Shown here: piece by piece, positions 48,226-60,023 of the stretch | Layout of the letters: every line of letters starts with the position of its first letter | Numbering within the stretch: position 1 is the stretch's first letter | Assembly: GCA_020543525.1 (NCBI GenBank) | Contig: JAHYIO010000027.1 | Span: 62,001 to 126,000, forward strand | DNA: 64,000 nt | Source: Coriolopsis trogii | Taxonomy: Eukaryota; Basidiomycota; Agaricomycetes; Polyporales; Polyporaceae | Direction of reading: 5' to 3' | Program-made: the position numbers and the translations under genes | The notes under the pieces: model-generated | Told to the model about the DNA's origin: nothing | The model's database searches: none | Seen by the model: the letters and a program-made list of their open reading frames with translations, nothing else

Positions 48226-51200
48226 ATGCCTCTCGATCTCACCAAATTGTGCCCCGACAGTCTCTTCGGAGGGGGTTGCACAGTTCCTGCTTGCCCACGC
48301 TCGAACTACCATGCTGCGAAGTTCTGCGAGCTCTGCGCGGCGATATGCTTCTCTCCTGCAGCATACTCCGCTCACCTGGGCGGCATTGGCCATCGCAAGA
48401 AGACCGTCGACGGATCGAAAGCAACACCACGTACGTGGGTCCATTGCCCTGTTTGCGACATCCAGGTTCTTGGCCCAGACGTTTGGCAGGACCATATCCT
48501 CGGAGGCCCTCATGCTCGACGGTCGGCAAGCAGCGGCGTCGCTCCGGACGACGTTCAGCCCGAGAGTCCACCTTCGAACCTTTACAAGCAATGTGCACTC
48601 TGTAAGGAGGCTGTTCCCAACCGGCACTGGTCCCGTCATCTGTCCCACGCTTCGCACAAACGACGGGAGGAGCTTGCGCTGTTGCGTTCAACATTTGACC
48701 GTTCCGAGCAAGACAAGCATGGCATCACCGTTTCGCACGGAGAATCAGGGCTGGACTTTGGGATCGTCAGTCCTGAGAAGGCTATTGGAGGCGTCGAGAA
48801 GAACGTCACTGTGAGCGCGACAGGGCCTTCGCGGTTCTTTGTCGCGAGTGTGGAGATAGCGAGGAGTGCAGGACACACCTTCTCTCCGTGAGTTTTCTCC
48901 ACATGTGATTCCGTGATGAACGATGGATTGAGGCCCCTCAGCTTCTCTGTTGCGACGCCCTCCAAGAAACTTGTGAAAGAAGTACAGATTCCCGTGCGTT
49001 TCGCGCACAGCCAGCGAGGACGATTCGAGGCCCGTGTGGAGATTGTGTGTCAAGTTGAAGGAGCAACGTCGCGCACTGTTCTCATCACACGCACTCTGCG
49101 AGGGGTGATCGGGGAAGCCGCCGAGCGCGAACTGCTGAAACCTATCAAGCAGTACGTTCGCCGTCGCCGCGCTCCCTGGCGTAAGAGCTCGACCGTCGTC
49201 TCTGGAGACCGCCCGCCTGCATTGATGGCGACTCCCTGGGTGAGAAAGCTTACAAGAGCTCGCATTCCGAAGGACCTCGCGGATGTGGTAGCCAAGCGAA
49301 CTCCGCAGGAAGTCGTTGCTTTTGTTCAGCAGAAATACATGCAATCGACGACCACTGCGACCAGGGGCAACCATGCGATGTTCTCCAGGGCGTTGCTGTG
49401 GATCGAAGAGGTTCGAGCGGTGTAAGTCATTTCGAGCCCGAATGCATGTGTATGTGTCTCTCATGTCCGTCGCAGTGAGGATCTCCATATGTATGATATG
49501 ACCGACGTCAAGTTTGTCAAGGAAGGAAGTCTCTTTACGTGAGCGTTGTACTTATTTGCTAGCACATGAGCATTCCTGAGACATTCCTGACAGCTTACCG
49601 GTAGAAGGCTTGTCGGAGAAGCGACCCAGTGTCGTAGTTGGTGAGTCGCATCGTCAGCCTGTAGATCGTTGAAGATCGTCGACTCATGAGATATCTCGAG
49701 GTGATGCGATACACGTACAAGAGGCAAATGCGACTGCTGGACGAACTCATGAAGGCTTCGTCCACACCGTACGTGTGGACAATGTTCGACTGAGCTTCCA
49801 TCGGTCCTTCAACGCGGCTGGGAAGAAGTTCAATGTGTGCTTCCAATTCAACCGGGTCCCGCTTCGACGCCAACATCAAGCATTGACCGTCGCCACCCCA
49901 GCACATCAACGTCTTCTGTTTCCGACACCGACGCAAGCTGGTCTACAGCGTGCCTTAGGCGATGCGGAATCCCCACTGACATTGTTCAACAAGTTAATCG
50001 GAACGAATCCTGCACAACTGAAAGCTGTGAAGTCCATTGTGAACTTAGGAGAGGGTACAGCCCCATTCGCCATATTTGGACCGTGAGTCGAGTTCGGCAT
50101 GTTCTTCGCGAACAGGGTCTCACAAGTTGCGTCTTGTGGTAGTCCAGGTACCGGAAAGACGGTGACCCTTGTTGAATCCGCACGACAAATTCTACATAGG
50201 CAGCCCTCAGCGAAGATATTGGCATGCGCCCCAAGCAACAGCGCCGCCGACCAAATTGCGAAAGCCTTCATAGATCTCACAACCGCTGAGATGTTCAGGT
50301 GCAATGCCGCTTCCCGTGATCCAGCATCCCTTGATGCGACACTCGTGCCGTATACGCTCCACCAAGGCGATCATTATGGGTTACCGCCGCGCGACACGCT
50401 CATGAGCTATCGACTTACTGTCACGACTTGCGGCAATGCCTCATTTGCTCACAACATGGGTATCCCTCAAGGTCACTACACTCATATCATCGTGGACGAA
50501 TCGGGTCAGGCGTCCGAACCTGAAGTCTTGACGGCCATCAAGGCTATGACCGGATCGAAGACTATTGTCATTCTCGCTGGGGACCCCAAGCAATTGGGAC
50601 CTGTCATTCGGTCGAGCATTGCTCGCGAGCTGGGATTGGGTAAGAGCTACCTAGAGCGGCTGCTCGAGCTCCCGTTGTACAGCAGCCCTACTGGACGTGG
50701 AACGTCGTACGCACCATCTCGTGTCTCTTTAGTTGGTGCGGCACACTGGCTGATATGGCACTGCATGCAGTTACATCAAATTGGTGAAGAACTATCGCTC
50801 ACACGGCGCGATCCTGCGATACCCCAACGAGCAATTTTATGAGGGTGAACTGGAGGTCTGCGGCCCGAATGCGGAGATCAACTACTTCATCGGCTCCAGT
50901 CAGCTCGTGTCGCCAAAGTTCCCTGTAGTGTTTCACGCCATCTCTGGACTTAACGAGCGCGAGGCTTCTTCACCATCCTACTTCAATATCGACTAAGCGT
51001 CTCAAGTCAAGGCATACTGTCAAGCGATTCTCGCGGATGCGTCATACCCCGTTCGTGAGTGACAGTTGATTACCTCCTCACCCATCCTACATAAGCTGAA
51101 TGTACTGTGTTCTAGAACCAACCGACATTGCGGTAGTAACGCAATACCACGCCCAGGTATTGAAGATTCGAAAATTGCTTCGGGAGGCGGGGCTGCACGG

Positions 51201-51771
51201 CATTCTCGTCACAAGCGTCGAGAACATCCAGGGCCAGGTGCGTTTGCACGCCGAACCCTAGATCGCGCGGACGTTACAGATGGATCGCTCATACGGGCAC
51301 GGTACAGGAACGACCGGTCATCATCATCTCCACCGTGCGCAGCAGTAGAGACCTTCTCTCATATGACGCCAAGTTCACTCTCGGCTTCGTCTCCAACCCG
51401 CGGCGATTCAATGGTGCGTATCACTTGTCCACTGCTTAGGGCATGTTCGTACTCATGACATCGTGCTCTCTCCATACCCAGTCGCCGTCACGCGCGCAAA
51501 GGCGTTCCTAATCGTCGTCGGTGATCCAACCGTGCTCTCTATCGACCCCCTCTGGCGCGGGTTCATGAACTACATCTACCGTAGCGGCGGCTGGCGCGGG
51601 GAGGAGCCTTCGTGGGACGTTGATGCGCCCGTCAAGACCACCGGGGACTACGCCGACGAAATCCGAGAAGAGGCGGCGACAGCGATGAACGCGTTCATGG
51701 CGCGACTCGAGGAGGGTGACGATTTGGAGGGCGGCGCGAATTTCGATGCTCCATTTCAGGAGGCGGACTGA
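48226..51771 (+). pseudogene. MOV10/SDE3-type helicase copy 2, interrupted by one stop codon
   Basis: Paralogue of the helicase at 13.7 kb with the same exon plan. It has the N-terminal zinc-finger set (FCELC, HCPVC, QCALC with their His pairs; the first finger has wider spacing before its His), Walker A split by an intron (50082-50160), DESGQ instead of DEAGQ (about 50496), GDPKQLGP (about 50581), LVKNYRSH (about 50778), and VAVTRA (51481-51498). The frame breaks at 50994-50996, where SYFNID is followed by TAA; copy 1 has GAA here, so one G-to-T change explains it. Motif V reads VENIQGQ instead of VEEFQGQ. Sequence after the stop is still open and conserved to the normal end at 51771. Either a very young pseudogene, a truncated protein, or a sequencing error. 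Confidence 0.8.
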
Positions 51772-52320
51772 GTTTGACGCGCGTGTTCTGTTTGATATAA
51801 GACTATTTCTTGCTTCGTACAGCTGTGCTGAATTATGCTACCACCTCCCCACCTCATGAGATTCGGTGCGATCCAAGAGGGCGCAGGGCATTTCTTCAAC
51901 ATCCTTGTGAATGGAGTTGATAAGGCAAGCGTAGCATTCGCTTCCGAGGCGCTCTCGCCCTGTCTTGACGTTTGCGTTACATGCTTCCGTGCAATTTTTC
52001 TCGAGTTGGTTGAGAGACATCCCCTAGAGCTGGATGGCACGGATATGGCTACACGCGTGGCTTTCGGCGGCTGGTGAGCGTACCAGTACCTTGTTGCCCC
52101 AGCACCCCCACCAGTGACCGCCTTGTATCCCGTACTTGTGTGCACATCGTACACATACTTCGTACACCATATAGTCTCGCGTACGAGCATCGCATGATTT
52201 TACACTCAAAAACACAAACACAACATGAGAAGTCATCATGAAAGCGATTCCCAATCAACAGTCTTCAACAACACTCTCGTCTGAGAGTAGCAGTGGTTGC
52301 CTCCTCGTCTGACCTCTGAC
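51772..52320. other. Spacer between helicase copy 2 and GH95
   Basis: About 550 bases between convergent genes. It contains only the small minus-strand open frame listed separately. Confidence 0.5.
51838..52020 (-). CDS. Possible 60-residue Cys-containing protein
   Basis: Minus-strand ATG at 52020 opens 60 codons: MSLNQLEKNCTEACNANVKT, then a segment with ECYACLINSI and a final CALL. Four cysteines are spaced C-x3-C and C-x2-C. I do not recognise a family. Some support comes from a related sequence in the same position and orientation beside helicase copy 3 (about 58610-58680), where the match reaches YYTCLI before a stop. It may be a real small gene, or just 3' flanking sequence duplicated with the helicase. 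Confidence 0.3.
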   Translation of the reverse strand: MSLNQLEKNCTEACNANVKTGRERLGSECYACLINSIHKDVEEMPCALLDRTESHEVGRW

Positions 52321-55300
52321 CTAAAGTATCTTCACCTGCACCCCAGGCTCGGCCTTGATTGTCTTGATATCCTTTCCGCCCTGCGTGAAGCGGACCATCC
52401 GCCTCTGCGCGGTGGCGTCCGCGGCCATGGTGAGCGACGTGACCTTCCCGTTGTCCCAGGCGAAGTTGACCGCGAGTCCGCCCCGGATGCGCGCACCGCG
52501 GATAGAACCCTTTGGCCAGGCGGACGGGAGAGCGGGGATAAGGCTGACGAGGAAGACGTCCGAGAGCGAGGGCTGGTCGGGTGCTTGGATCAAGCCGTTC
52601 TATGGGAGCGTGCGTGCGTACGCGAGGAATGGTTGAATTGAAGGATTCGGAAGATGGGGATGGGATGAGCGAGAAACAAAGCAAGAGCAAGGACGTGACG
52701 CACGAGAAGCGCGGCAGGGAAGCCGAAGTTAGCGTCGATCTGGAAGATGCCGCCCGGGCCGGGCGAGTAGAGACTAAACAAGTTCGGCGCAAAGTTACGC
52801 TCGAGCGAGTACTACAGATCCGCCCGTGCATGTGAGCATCAGTCGTTTCCCCCTAGACTAAACAACAGCGAGAGAAGTGGAGGGGCGTACCGAGAGTATA
52901 TGGTAGAACTGGGTCGCGTTCCCGAGCTGCGCCCAGCACGCCGCGCGCCAGACCTTCTCCCAGCCCGAGTCCGCGTCGGACCCGGTACCGTTCCCGCGGT
53001 GGATCAGACTCGTCTCGGCCGCGGTGAGCACTTCTTCGTACGTATAAGTCTTGGTCGTGCCTTGGCCTTGGATGGAGGCGTTGTAGCGCGTGATGCTGTA
53101 ACCAGGATAGAGCCCGGTGAGGTGCGACAGATGGCGGTGGGTGCTGGCGGGCGGGTCCAGCTCGACTTTCCATTCTGTCGACACGGAAGAGGACGAAGTA
53201 TACGTGAGCGAGAGAGAGAGAGGATGTGTGCTGTGCATACCTTGCAGCTGGCCCCACGAGCCGATGCGGAAGCCTTTGTCCATCTGGGCCCGTTTCGTTA
53301 GAACCTCTGTAAATATTGTTCATGTAAGGCGGATTGATATGTGGCTAGGTGTAACAAACAGGAAATGTGCACGCACCGTTGAGGAAAGCAGTGTCGGTAT
53401 CTCCGGAGAAAGGGAACCCCTTCTCAATGGCGTTGAAGAGCTGCCAGATGACATGCTGTGAGTGCGTGCAAGCTAACCACGGCAATTCAGTCTAGTCCTC
53501 TATGAACGCGGGTGCAGGAGCGCTCTCACCCATTGTGATCGGCGTCTGCTCGGGGGAGTTGCAAGGAAGAACAATGAGCGTCGAGTCGTTAAAGCGTTTG
53601 TCAGGAACGAGCTTTTGGAGGTGGAACTGGGCGGTGCCCTGTTTCACTTCGGTCAGTCTGTGCGCATCAGAGTGGTCAAACGCCGCACTCCCCTTCAGCA
53701 GCGGCCAACCCTGTGCCTTGAACCAAGCCAAATCCTGGGTGAAGTCGAAGTGGTCCCACACGTGGAACATCTACAGTTTTGCATGCTCAGTCAACTACCG
53801 TGTGGATACACAACGTGATAAATCACCATCCACGCATTCGCCTCTGTGTACATACTCAGCCATCAAGTACGCTGAGATGAGTCAGGTAGCACTCACCAGG
53901 GTAGTCGGAGTGGTAAGCAGAGTTTCCTCCGCCTTTGAAGCCTGTATGGCCGAAAGTCTAGTACATTCAATCAGCTTTCTTGACGTCATTCTGCGTGTAT
54001 GTGGCTGGACGTACGTTCATCTACATATCCCGGAAAGGGGTGAGCATACACAGGCTCATGTCATTCCATGACAGATACGTACTTCGTTGTGCGTTACCCA
54101 CCCTTCGGAGATGTTGTACAAAATCGCCGCCGTCTGTATGCCGCGAGGAACCCATGTTTTCTGTGGAGAGCCGTCGACGTCAAATCCTGGAACAGTGGAC
54201 AGCATATACACGAACCTCCATATAGTCAAAGAGAGACGTAACGACGTCCATGTCGGTCATCTCGGCGAACCAGTAGTTCATTTGTAGGTTGATGTTCGCG
54301 TCTGCGCGAGGCACATCAGGGCATGATTGCAATCGCCCCATCCGATGATCACTCACGATAGTCTGCAAGGTAACACAGACGTTAGCTGAGGTTTTCATCA
54401 AGTGAACGCGGTCCAGGAGGAACGATGCCACGTACCCGAACCCCAAGCGTTGCGCAAGTCCTTCCCCCACTTGCCCTGCAAGTTAGCAGGAAGGAGGCCT
54501 CTGGAGCTACCCGCGAGCAAATACCGCCCGAAGTTGAACAAGAGCCACTCAAGGTACGGGTTCCCCTCGTCCGTCCGGTATGCGTTCTTCAGCTCGTCCG
54601 TCGGCGTGTTCAGGTCCGGTGTCTGCCCAATATCGATCTGGAAGCGCGTCATCAGACCCGCGTAGTCCGCGACGTGCGCCTTCAGCACGTTGGCATATGT
54701 GGCCGACGTCGCAGCGTTGATGAGCTTGAGGAGCGCATCGTGCGGATCCGCCCCCTTGAAGGAGAAGTTGTGGGCAGCATCGCCCGCGTCCATGTCGTAG
54801 TCGGTGCCACCCACCCAGGTAAGCGAGGCGGCACTCGCTTTAGTCACGGTGAGTGTCGCGTTGTTTGTGCTGGCGGGGGCACAGGCGACGGTCGCGCCTG
54901 AGGAGGCAGAGACGCGTGCGAGGATCTCAAAGGCCATGCCTGGGTTTGAGACTGTTCCCGTGATCTTTAGCGTGGCATTGTCGAAGCAGGACACGGTAGG
55001 AGTGGGGATGCCAGACTCGGCGGCGACGGAATAGGCGAAGGTGAGCGCGGGTAGGGCGCTGGAGTCTGAAGTGGTGATGTGTTGCACGCAGGCCTTCAGT
55101 GGGTATGAGCAAAAGGTCTCGCTAAGCAACAGTGAGCATCTTGGTGTATGGCGACATGGTGGCTCGACCTACCGGAAGAAGGTAGTGTTACCCTGTGTCC
55201 AACGAGTGCGCTGAACCCCGTCGTCCATGTCAAGCCATCGAGTGAAGTCGGATACATCTCCGGTGACGGCCAGGGTCGACAGGAGATATCCAGCACCGGC

Positions 55301-55964
55301 GTAAGAGCCTACAAGTTCATGTTAGTGAGCTTATCTACTGTAGCTTTCAAAGGAAGACATACCGTAGGCGCCGACATCTGTAGCAAGCGCCGAGACGTCT
55401 AGCAGGGGTATCGGTGCGCGTCCCTATAAGATGACGATTGCGCTCACTGTCTATTTTCCCGTTGGGGCTATCAAAAATCGCCTGACGATAAGACTGCATT
55501 GACTGTGCGAGAGATTCGCGTTGGGAGGCGTCCTGGTTACCTCCATTGTAGTTCTGTGAACGTAAGGAACGCGAGGAAGCCGTAAGTACCGTGTGCTACG
55601 TGTTGAGTACCGTGTCGTCATGGACCCACGGTCCGGGACATGGGAAACTTACAGGGTCCTGAAACGGGCCTCCTGACCACAACGATTCGATGTTCAGTTG
55701 AGCGACCTCTTGGGTGGTCTGGCCTTGAAGCATCGCTGTTACCCTGTTTGGTCAGCGCCGCTCTTGCTCATGAGCCAGTAATGAGAGCACACCTGCAAGG
55801 TAGCCGTTCCCAATGGGAATCCAGTCGTTGGACCAGGCACTGGAGCGACCGGGAGTAGTGAACCACAGGCCATTGCCAGACGTCGGGAAGCCAGGGGGAG
55901 CGGCTACGACGGCGGACAAGGTCGAGATGAAGGCGATAACTTCGCCTACTCGACGCAAGAGCAT
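52321..55964 (-). CDS. Glycoside hydrolase family 95, secreted alpha-L-fucosidase
   Basis: Minus-strand gene with many introns, ATG at 55964-55962, stop at 52321; about 800 residues. The start gives a signal peptide (MLLRRVGEVIAFISTLSAVV) before PPGFPTSGNGLWF and WIPIGNGYLAG, the GH95 N-terminus. Later blocks are NPYLEWLLFNFGRYLL (about 54560), LPANLQGKWG, ANINLQMNYWFAEM (about 54300), MFHVWDHFDFT (about 53770), NSPEQTP (about 53540), HRHLSHLTGLYPGY (about 53130), DADSGWEKVWRA (about 52980) and GIFQIDANFG (about 52750). GH95 enzymes are inverting fucosidases; the Asn pair in NINLQMN, the Glu of SPEQ and the Asp of DADSGW correspond, as I align them, to catalytic residues. Likely acts outside the cell on fucosylated plant glycans such as xyloglucan. 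It lies between helicase copies 2 and 3. Confidence 0.88.
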
Positions 55965-57000
55965 TGAGGAAATGGTATAGACGACCAAGGGTAGGTCCAA
56001 AGTTCTCTACAGCGAGCAAACGGTTTATGTAGATCTTGGCAAGCGCCGGAAAGCACCTCTGCCGGGCGCAACTGAGGCAGCTGCAGAAGGGCTGCCCATC
56101 ATGACCCTTTCACATGATGCGCGCAGCTGCCTCTCGTCGCGAGGATCGACCGGACGGAGTCGCATAAGAAGACTCGCCGTTGTGGTTCAAGTCGGGAATC
56201 TGAATACGTCCAGGCACCGCTTAGGTCGAGGAACGCGATCGAAGGGGTGCCAGCGAAGAGTGAATGCTGTAATATTCGTCCGTCCCATCGCAAGAATTTG
56301 ATGGACGGCGGCCACGGCGGTGAGCGGAGAATTGAACTTACCTGCGAAATAGATCAGTAAGAGAATGGATGCGCGAACTCACCATAGCACTCGACTGAGA
56401 GACCCGGCCCGGCAGGACCGCGGGGTGGAACGGAGGGTCATGACGAGATCAGCTGGGTAGCGCGGGGGCAGATCAAGCTCTCTGTTCAGGAGGATTGTTC
56501 TGTTGCGGATGAGAATCAGAAGATGCGAATGATGAGCAAGGTCGGCATCGGCAGGAAGCCAAAGGGATTCTTAACCCCGAACTCAGCTTGTTGGTGGGCT
56601 GGGTCACGAGAAGACGAAGACACATGAGACGATCCGTCGTTAGCATTAGAACTCCAGGAGGACAAATTCGAACATACTGGAATGTCTCCAAGCTAAATGC
56701 GTCAAAGATGCTGGTGCCAGGTGGATTTGAACTTGTCTGCGTTTCGAGAGTCAACGTTCTTGAGCTACTCATGATCAGCTCACAGATATTCCGGTCAGTG
56801 CAGCTGCAGTAGCATCTGAACCTGAATGTCAGGGCTCATTGGTCTGAGGTGACGCGAACGTCCCCCATTGATTACATTCCTTGACCTGTGGTCTCTAATT
56901 TGCTACATGGCGAGGAGCTGCTCGCTGTCCGACCCTCTGTGAGTGTTCGATGAGATATGATCGATAGGATTGGCAGGATGGCCTCACTAGCAGCGTAGCA
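55965..57000. other. Spacer upstream of GH95, no clear gene
   Basis: About 1 kb. Two minus-strand frames (56099-56293 and 56473-56772) have protein-like stretches but no recognised family and no convincing intron structure. The region includes the GH95 promoter. Confidence 0.4.
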
Positions 57001-57343
57001 AACTTTGGAGAAAATCGCTTTCGATGCCAGACATGCGCAAGAGGTAGAGTTGGGGGCTCTCGAGGTCGCTCAAACTCAGACATCCCAGGCATTGATGGCA
57101 GACATATTGTCGACGTTTGAATTGAACGATCTGAACGTCGGGAGTAAGTCTGATTTGAAGCGCTCAAGGTGGAGGGCGTCTCCCAGACGACCATGCACGT
57201 GTCTCTCAGGGCAGGCGACGCCGAGGGTGGACTTGGCAAATTTGGTTGAAGTTGTCCTTACTCTCACTGCCACCATCCCCCCTCGTACACTGCCGGTGGA
57301 ACTTGTCAGCCAGTTGTTACTCAAGGCCGACGATCCATACTAA
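57001..57343 (+). other. Coding-like fragment of unknown family
   Basis: Two plus-strand stretches look like translated sequence: about 57154-57245 (VEGVSQTTMHVSLRAGDAEG in one frame) and about 57276-57343 (IPPRTLPVELVSQLLLKADD in another, ending DPY-stop). Between them a short GT-AG intron is possible. An upstream frame from 57005 is helical and acidic. There is no complete gene around it, so it may be the remnant of a duplicated gene. I cannot name the family. Confidence 0.25.
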
Positions 57344-57604
57344 TCCACCCGGCCTCGCGCTAAGGGACGCGCAGCCCGATGCCTGTTCACGATATGTATG
57401 GTGCGCGTGGCCATACCGTCTCATGACCCGGATAGAGACCATCCCTGATCCTGCTGGAAACAAGTCGCAATCTCTGCCTTTATATTCCAGTTCCCGGGTG
57501 CATAGCGCGGCCACACGCTTTGCTGCGCAGAGCGCACGACGCCTGCCCCCAGGTAAATTCCTCTCTTGACAGTGCGATCCTGTACATGCTATTCCAACGA
57601 ACCA

Positions 57605-58480
57605 GAAGTCTCAGACCCAAATGCGGAGATCAGCTACTTCATACGCTCTATTTGGCTTGAGTTGCCAAAGCTCCCGTCGTGTTTCACGCCATCTCTGAAG
57701 TCAATGAGCGCGAGGCTTTTTTCCTGAAACATAGTACTAAACAGTACTATACGAGGCATCTCAAGTACTGTCGAAAAATTCTGGCGGATGTGTCGTACCC
57801 CATTTGTGAATGACAGCTGATTTTTTGTGTCTTGTTCTCGTCCTACATGAGGTGAACGCACTTTGTTTCAGACGTTGCAGTGGCGACCCACTAGTACCAC
57901 AACCAGGTATTGGGAATTCAGGAAGTGCTCAAAGAGGCGAAGCTGCATAACATCCTTGTCACAAGCATCGAGAACGTCCAGGATCACGTACGTTTTCACG
58001 ACAAGTGTTGGCTTCACATATCAATGTCTAATAATGCCGCTGTACAGTGGACCACCAGTCATTCACATTTCCACCAGGCGCAGCACCCGGACCTGCTCTC
58101 ATATCGCGCCGAGCTCACTCTCGGCTTCGTCTCCAACCTGCGCCGATATTATGGTGCGCATTGTCTGTCTACTGCCCAGCGCGGTTGAGCGCATCGTCTT
58201 GTACTTTCTCCATCCGCAGCCACGGGGACGCGCGGCGAAGCGCTCCTTATCGCCGTCGGTGACCCAACCATTCTCTCCATCGACTGTAGCACGGTTCACG
58301 AGACACTTCTACCGAGACGGTGAATGTCAAAGATAGCAGCTTGGCTGGCCCGGGACGTTCACGTGCCCGTCATGACCACGGTGACTGAGACTCAAGAGGA
58401 GGAGGCGTCAGCGTAGATCGCTTCGTGCCACGGCTTTACGACGGCTCAGAGGGCGGTGCGGATTATGATGCCTCGAGGCG
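57605..58480 (+). pseudogene. Helicase copy 3, decayed C-terminal fragment
   Basis: The sequence aligns by eye with the last third of helicase copy 2. It begins at SDPNAEISYFI (57611 on; copy 2 has GPNAEINYFI), passes a disrupted [10 protein letters not shown] region, the intron gtgaatgacagttgat-like stretch (about 57806), VLVTSIENVQ-like sequence (about 57950-57980), TLGFVSN (about 58115), an altered VAVTRA exon (58219 on) and a patchy match to the acidic tail. Frames shift several times and stops are frequent. It shares the VENxQ form of motif V with copy 2 and not copy 1, so it descends from a copy-2-like gene. No 5' two-thirds are present. Confidence 0.72.
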
Positions 58481-59092
58481 AATTGGGTTGAAAGTGCGTC
58501 CTTTGAGAATATCTTTGTAATCGATGTGACCATCCTCTTCCCTTATATACTCACGTTATAACACGATCGCCACCCCATGAACAGCAGAGCGATTTAGGAA
58601 AACGTATCTATGCAACCGAGTAGAACCCCTAAATGAGGCAAGTGTAGTATTCGCCACTAAGGAGCCCAGCGTGGCTGGTATGTACACAGCGGTTTCACGG
58701 AGACTCAAGGGGCGAAGATAGCACAAACGACACATCTCGTACGCCCGAAAGCAAGAGTGCGGCAGGTTGAGAACATATGATGCCAGTGCACCACCAATAT
58801 GCGTTCGGCATTATGGCACGAACGTCATATGTTCGCCAGGATATCCCCTCGGAGAGCGCTAGACGCTCAACTCACGCCTCTTCCATCTCCATCGTTGCAC
58901 AACTCAGTTGTACAGCTCCCGGGAAACGACTCCGATTCCCCAGCTCCATACTCCAGACTCCCGTGTCCAGGTGTGTACCACGGCCGCGCAGGTCGCGTAA
59001 CCGCATCCTCCAGATGACGTCACAGTCTCTCAAGCTCAACATATAAACGCGTCGACTTCCCTCTACTAGTCCCCAGCAGACATCCTCACATC
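58481..59092. other. Spacer before small-protein gene 1
   Basis: No gene seen. It includes a short relic (about 58610-58680) similar to the minus-strand small frame at 51838-52020. A TATA box (atataaac, 59041-59048) lies about 45-50 bases before the next ATG. Confidence 0.55.
59041..59048 (+). promoter_or_regulatory. TATA box of small-protein gene 1
   Basis: The word atataaac lies about 50 bases upstream of the start codon at 59093. Confidence 0.6.
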
Positions 59093-59436
59093 ATGAACTC
59101 GAACACGAACCAGGGCACCAATACTCAGGGCACCCAGCAGCAGGGTGGCGAACGCCAGGACTGGCTCGACAAGGGCATCCAGGGCGCAGGCGAAAAGGCC
59201 GGCGTGAACATCGTGAGTCGTCCCGGTCTCGCGTTCTGTTGAATCACAGCGCTGTATTCTGACGTATTTTTTGTCCGTAGAGCAACCAGAATGCTGACAA
59301 GGCCGGTGACGTTGCGAACAAGCAGTTTGACAAGAAGGAGGGTAAGTCTCGGGGCTCTTGCCACTGTCATCGGCGTTCGCCTAAACACAGAGACTGATGG
59401 ATACGTACAGGCATGAACCTTCCTGGTGTTCACTAA
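59093..59436 (+). CDS. Small hydrophilic protein, paralogue 1
   Basis: Three short exons encode about 68 residues: MNSNTNQGTNTQGTQQQ, then RQDWLDKGIQGAGEKAGVNI, an intron (59212-59280), SNQNADKAGDVANKQFDKKE, an intron (about 59342-59410) and MNLPGVH. The splice sites are good (gtgagt / ccgtag; gtaagt / tacag). The protein is charged, Gln/Asn/Gly-rich, without a signal peptide or hydrophobic core, so it resembles hydrophilin-type stress proteins; that is inference. The same core (DWLDKG, GVN, NAD, GD, LPGV) occurs in the gene at 61780, with introns at the same places. I know no biochemical function. Confidence 0.75.
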
Positions 59437-60023
59437 ATGCGTCGATGTTATCAGTAGTTAGTGGTGCTTCTGTACGAGTATAAATCGAGTTGTTTCACAA
59501 GCTGCAGATGTAGACTCCGAATGGCCTGTCTACATGACGTCAGTGAATTCGGAGGCAGAGCGTCTCACATCACGTTGGCCCAATGTCCAAGGGGTACTGA
59601 CTCAATAGCAATTTCTACTCAGAGCTGTTGTTCTGGTCAACAAGTATGTGTGTATACGACAGCCCAGATGGTGCGAGTGAGCCACCTGGGCTCCTCGAGA
59701 CGCCCGTTACGTTTTGCCTTTAGTAAGATCATAAGCCTGTCCGTCAGTCCGGGTCGGTACCTCCGTGAATTTGGAAATGAAATGGGCTGAACTTCAAATT
59801 CTCTCATAAGGTATGCAAAGTCCTAACAGATAACGTTAACATCCTTGTAACTTGCCATGTGGTGGTACCGCCCGCTGTTTGAGTGGGCGGCGTGGGACAG
59901 GCCAAGTTCGGGGCCGGGAGGTAATATCCGAGAGAGCTATAAAATCTGACTCTTGCAGCATGGGTGATTCGGACGAGGTTCCTTCGCTACTTCCACTGAC
60001 CCTTTTCTACCACTACCACCATC
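59437..60023. other. Spacer before the epoxide-hydrolase-like gene
   Basis: No gene seen. A TATA box (ctataaaa, 59937-59944) lies about 80 bases before the ATG at 60024. Confidence 0.55.
59937..59944 (+). promoter_or_regulatory. TATA box of the alpha/beta hydrolase gene
   Basis: The word ctataaaa lies about 80 bases upstream of the start codon at 60024. Confidence 0.6.

Noticed and set aside
56715..56760. Reverse-strand tRNA-like end (word gtggatttgaac)
   Set aside because: Only the loop resembles a tRNA; the flanking bases do not pair.
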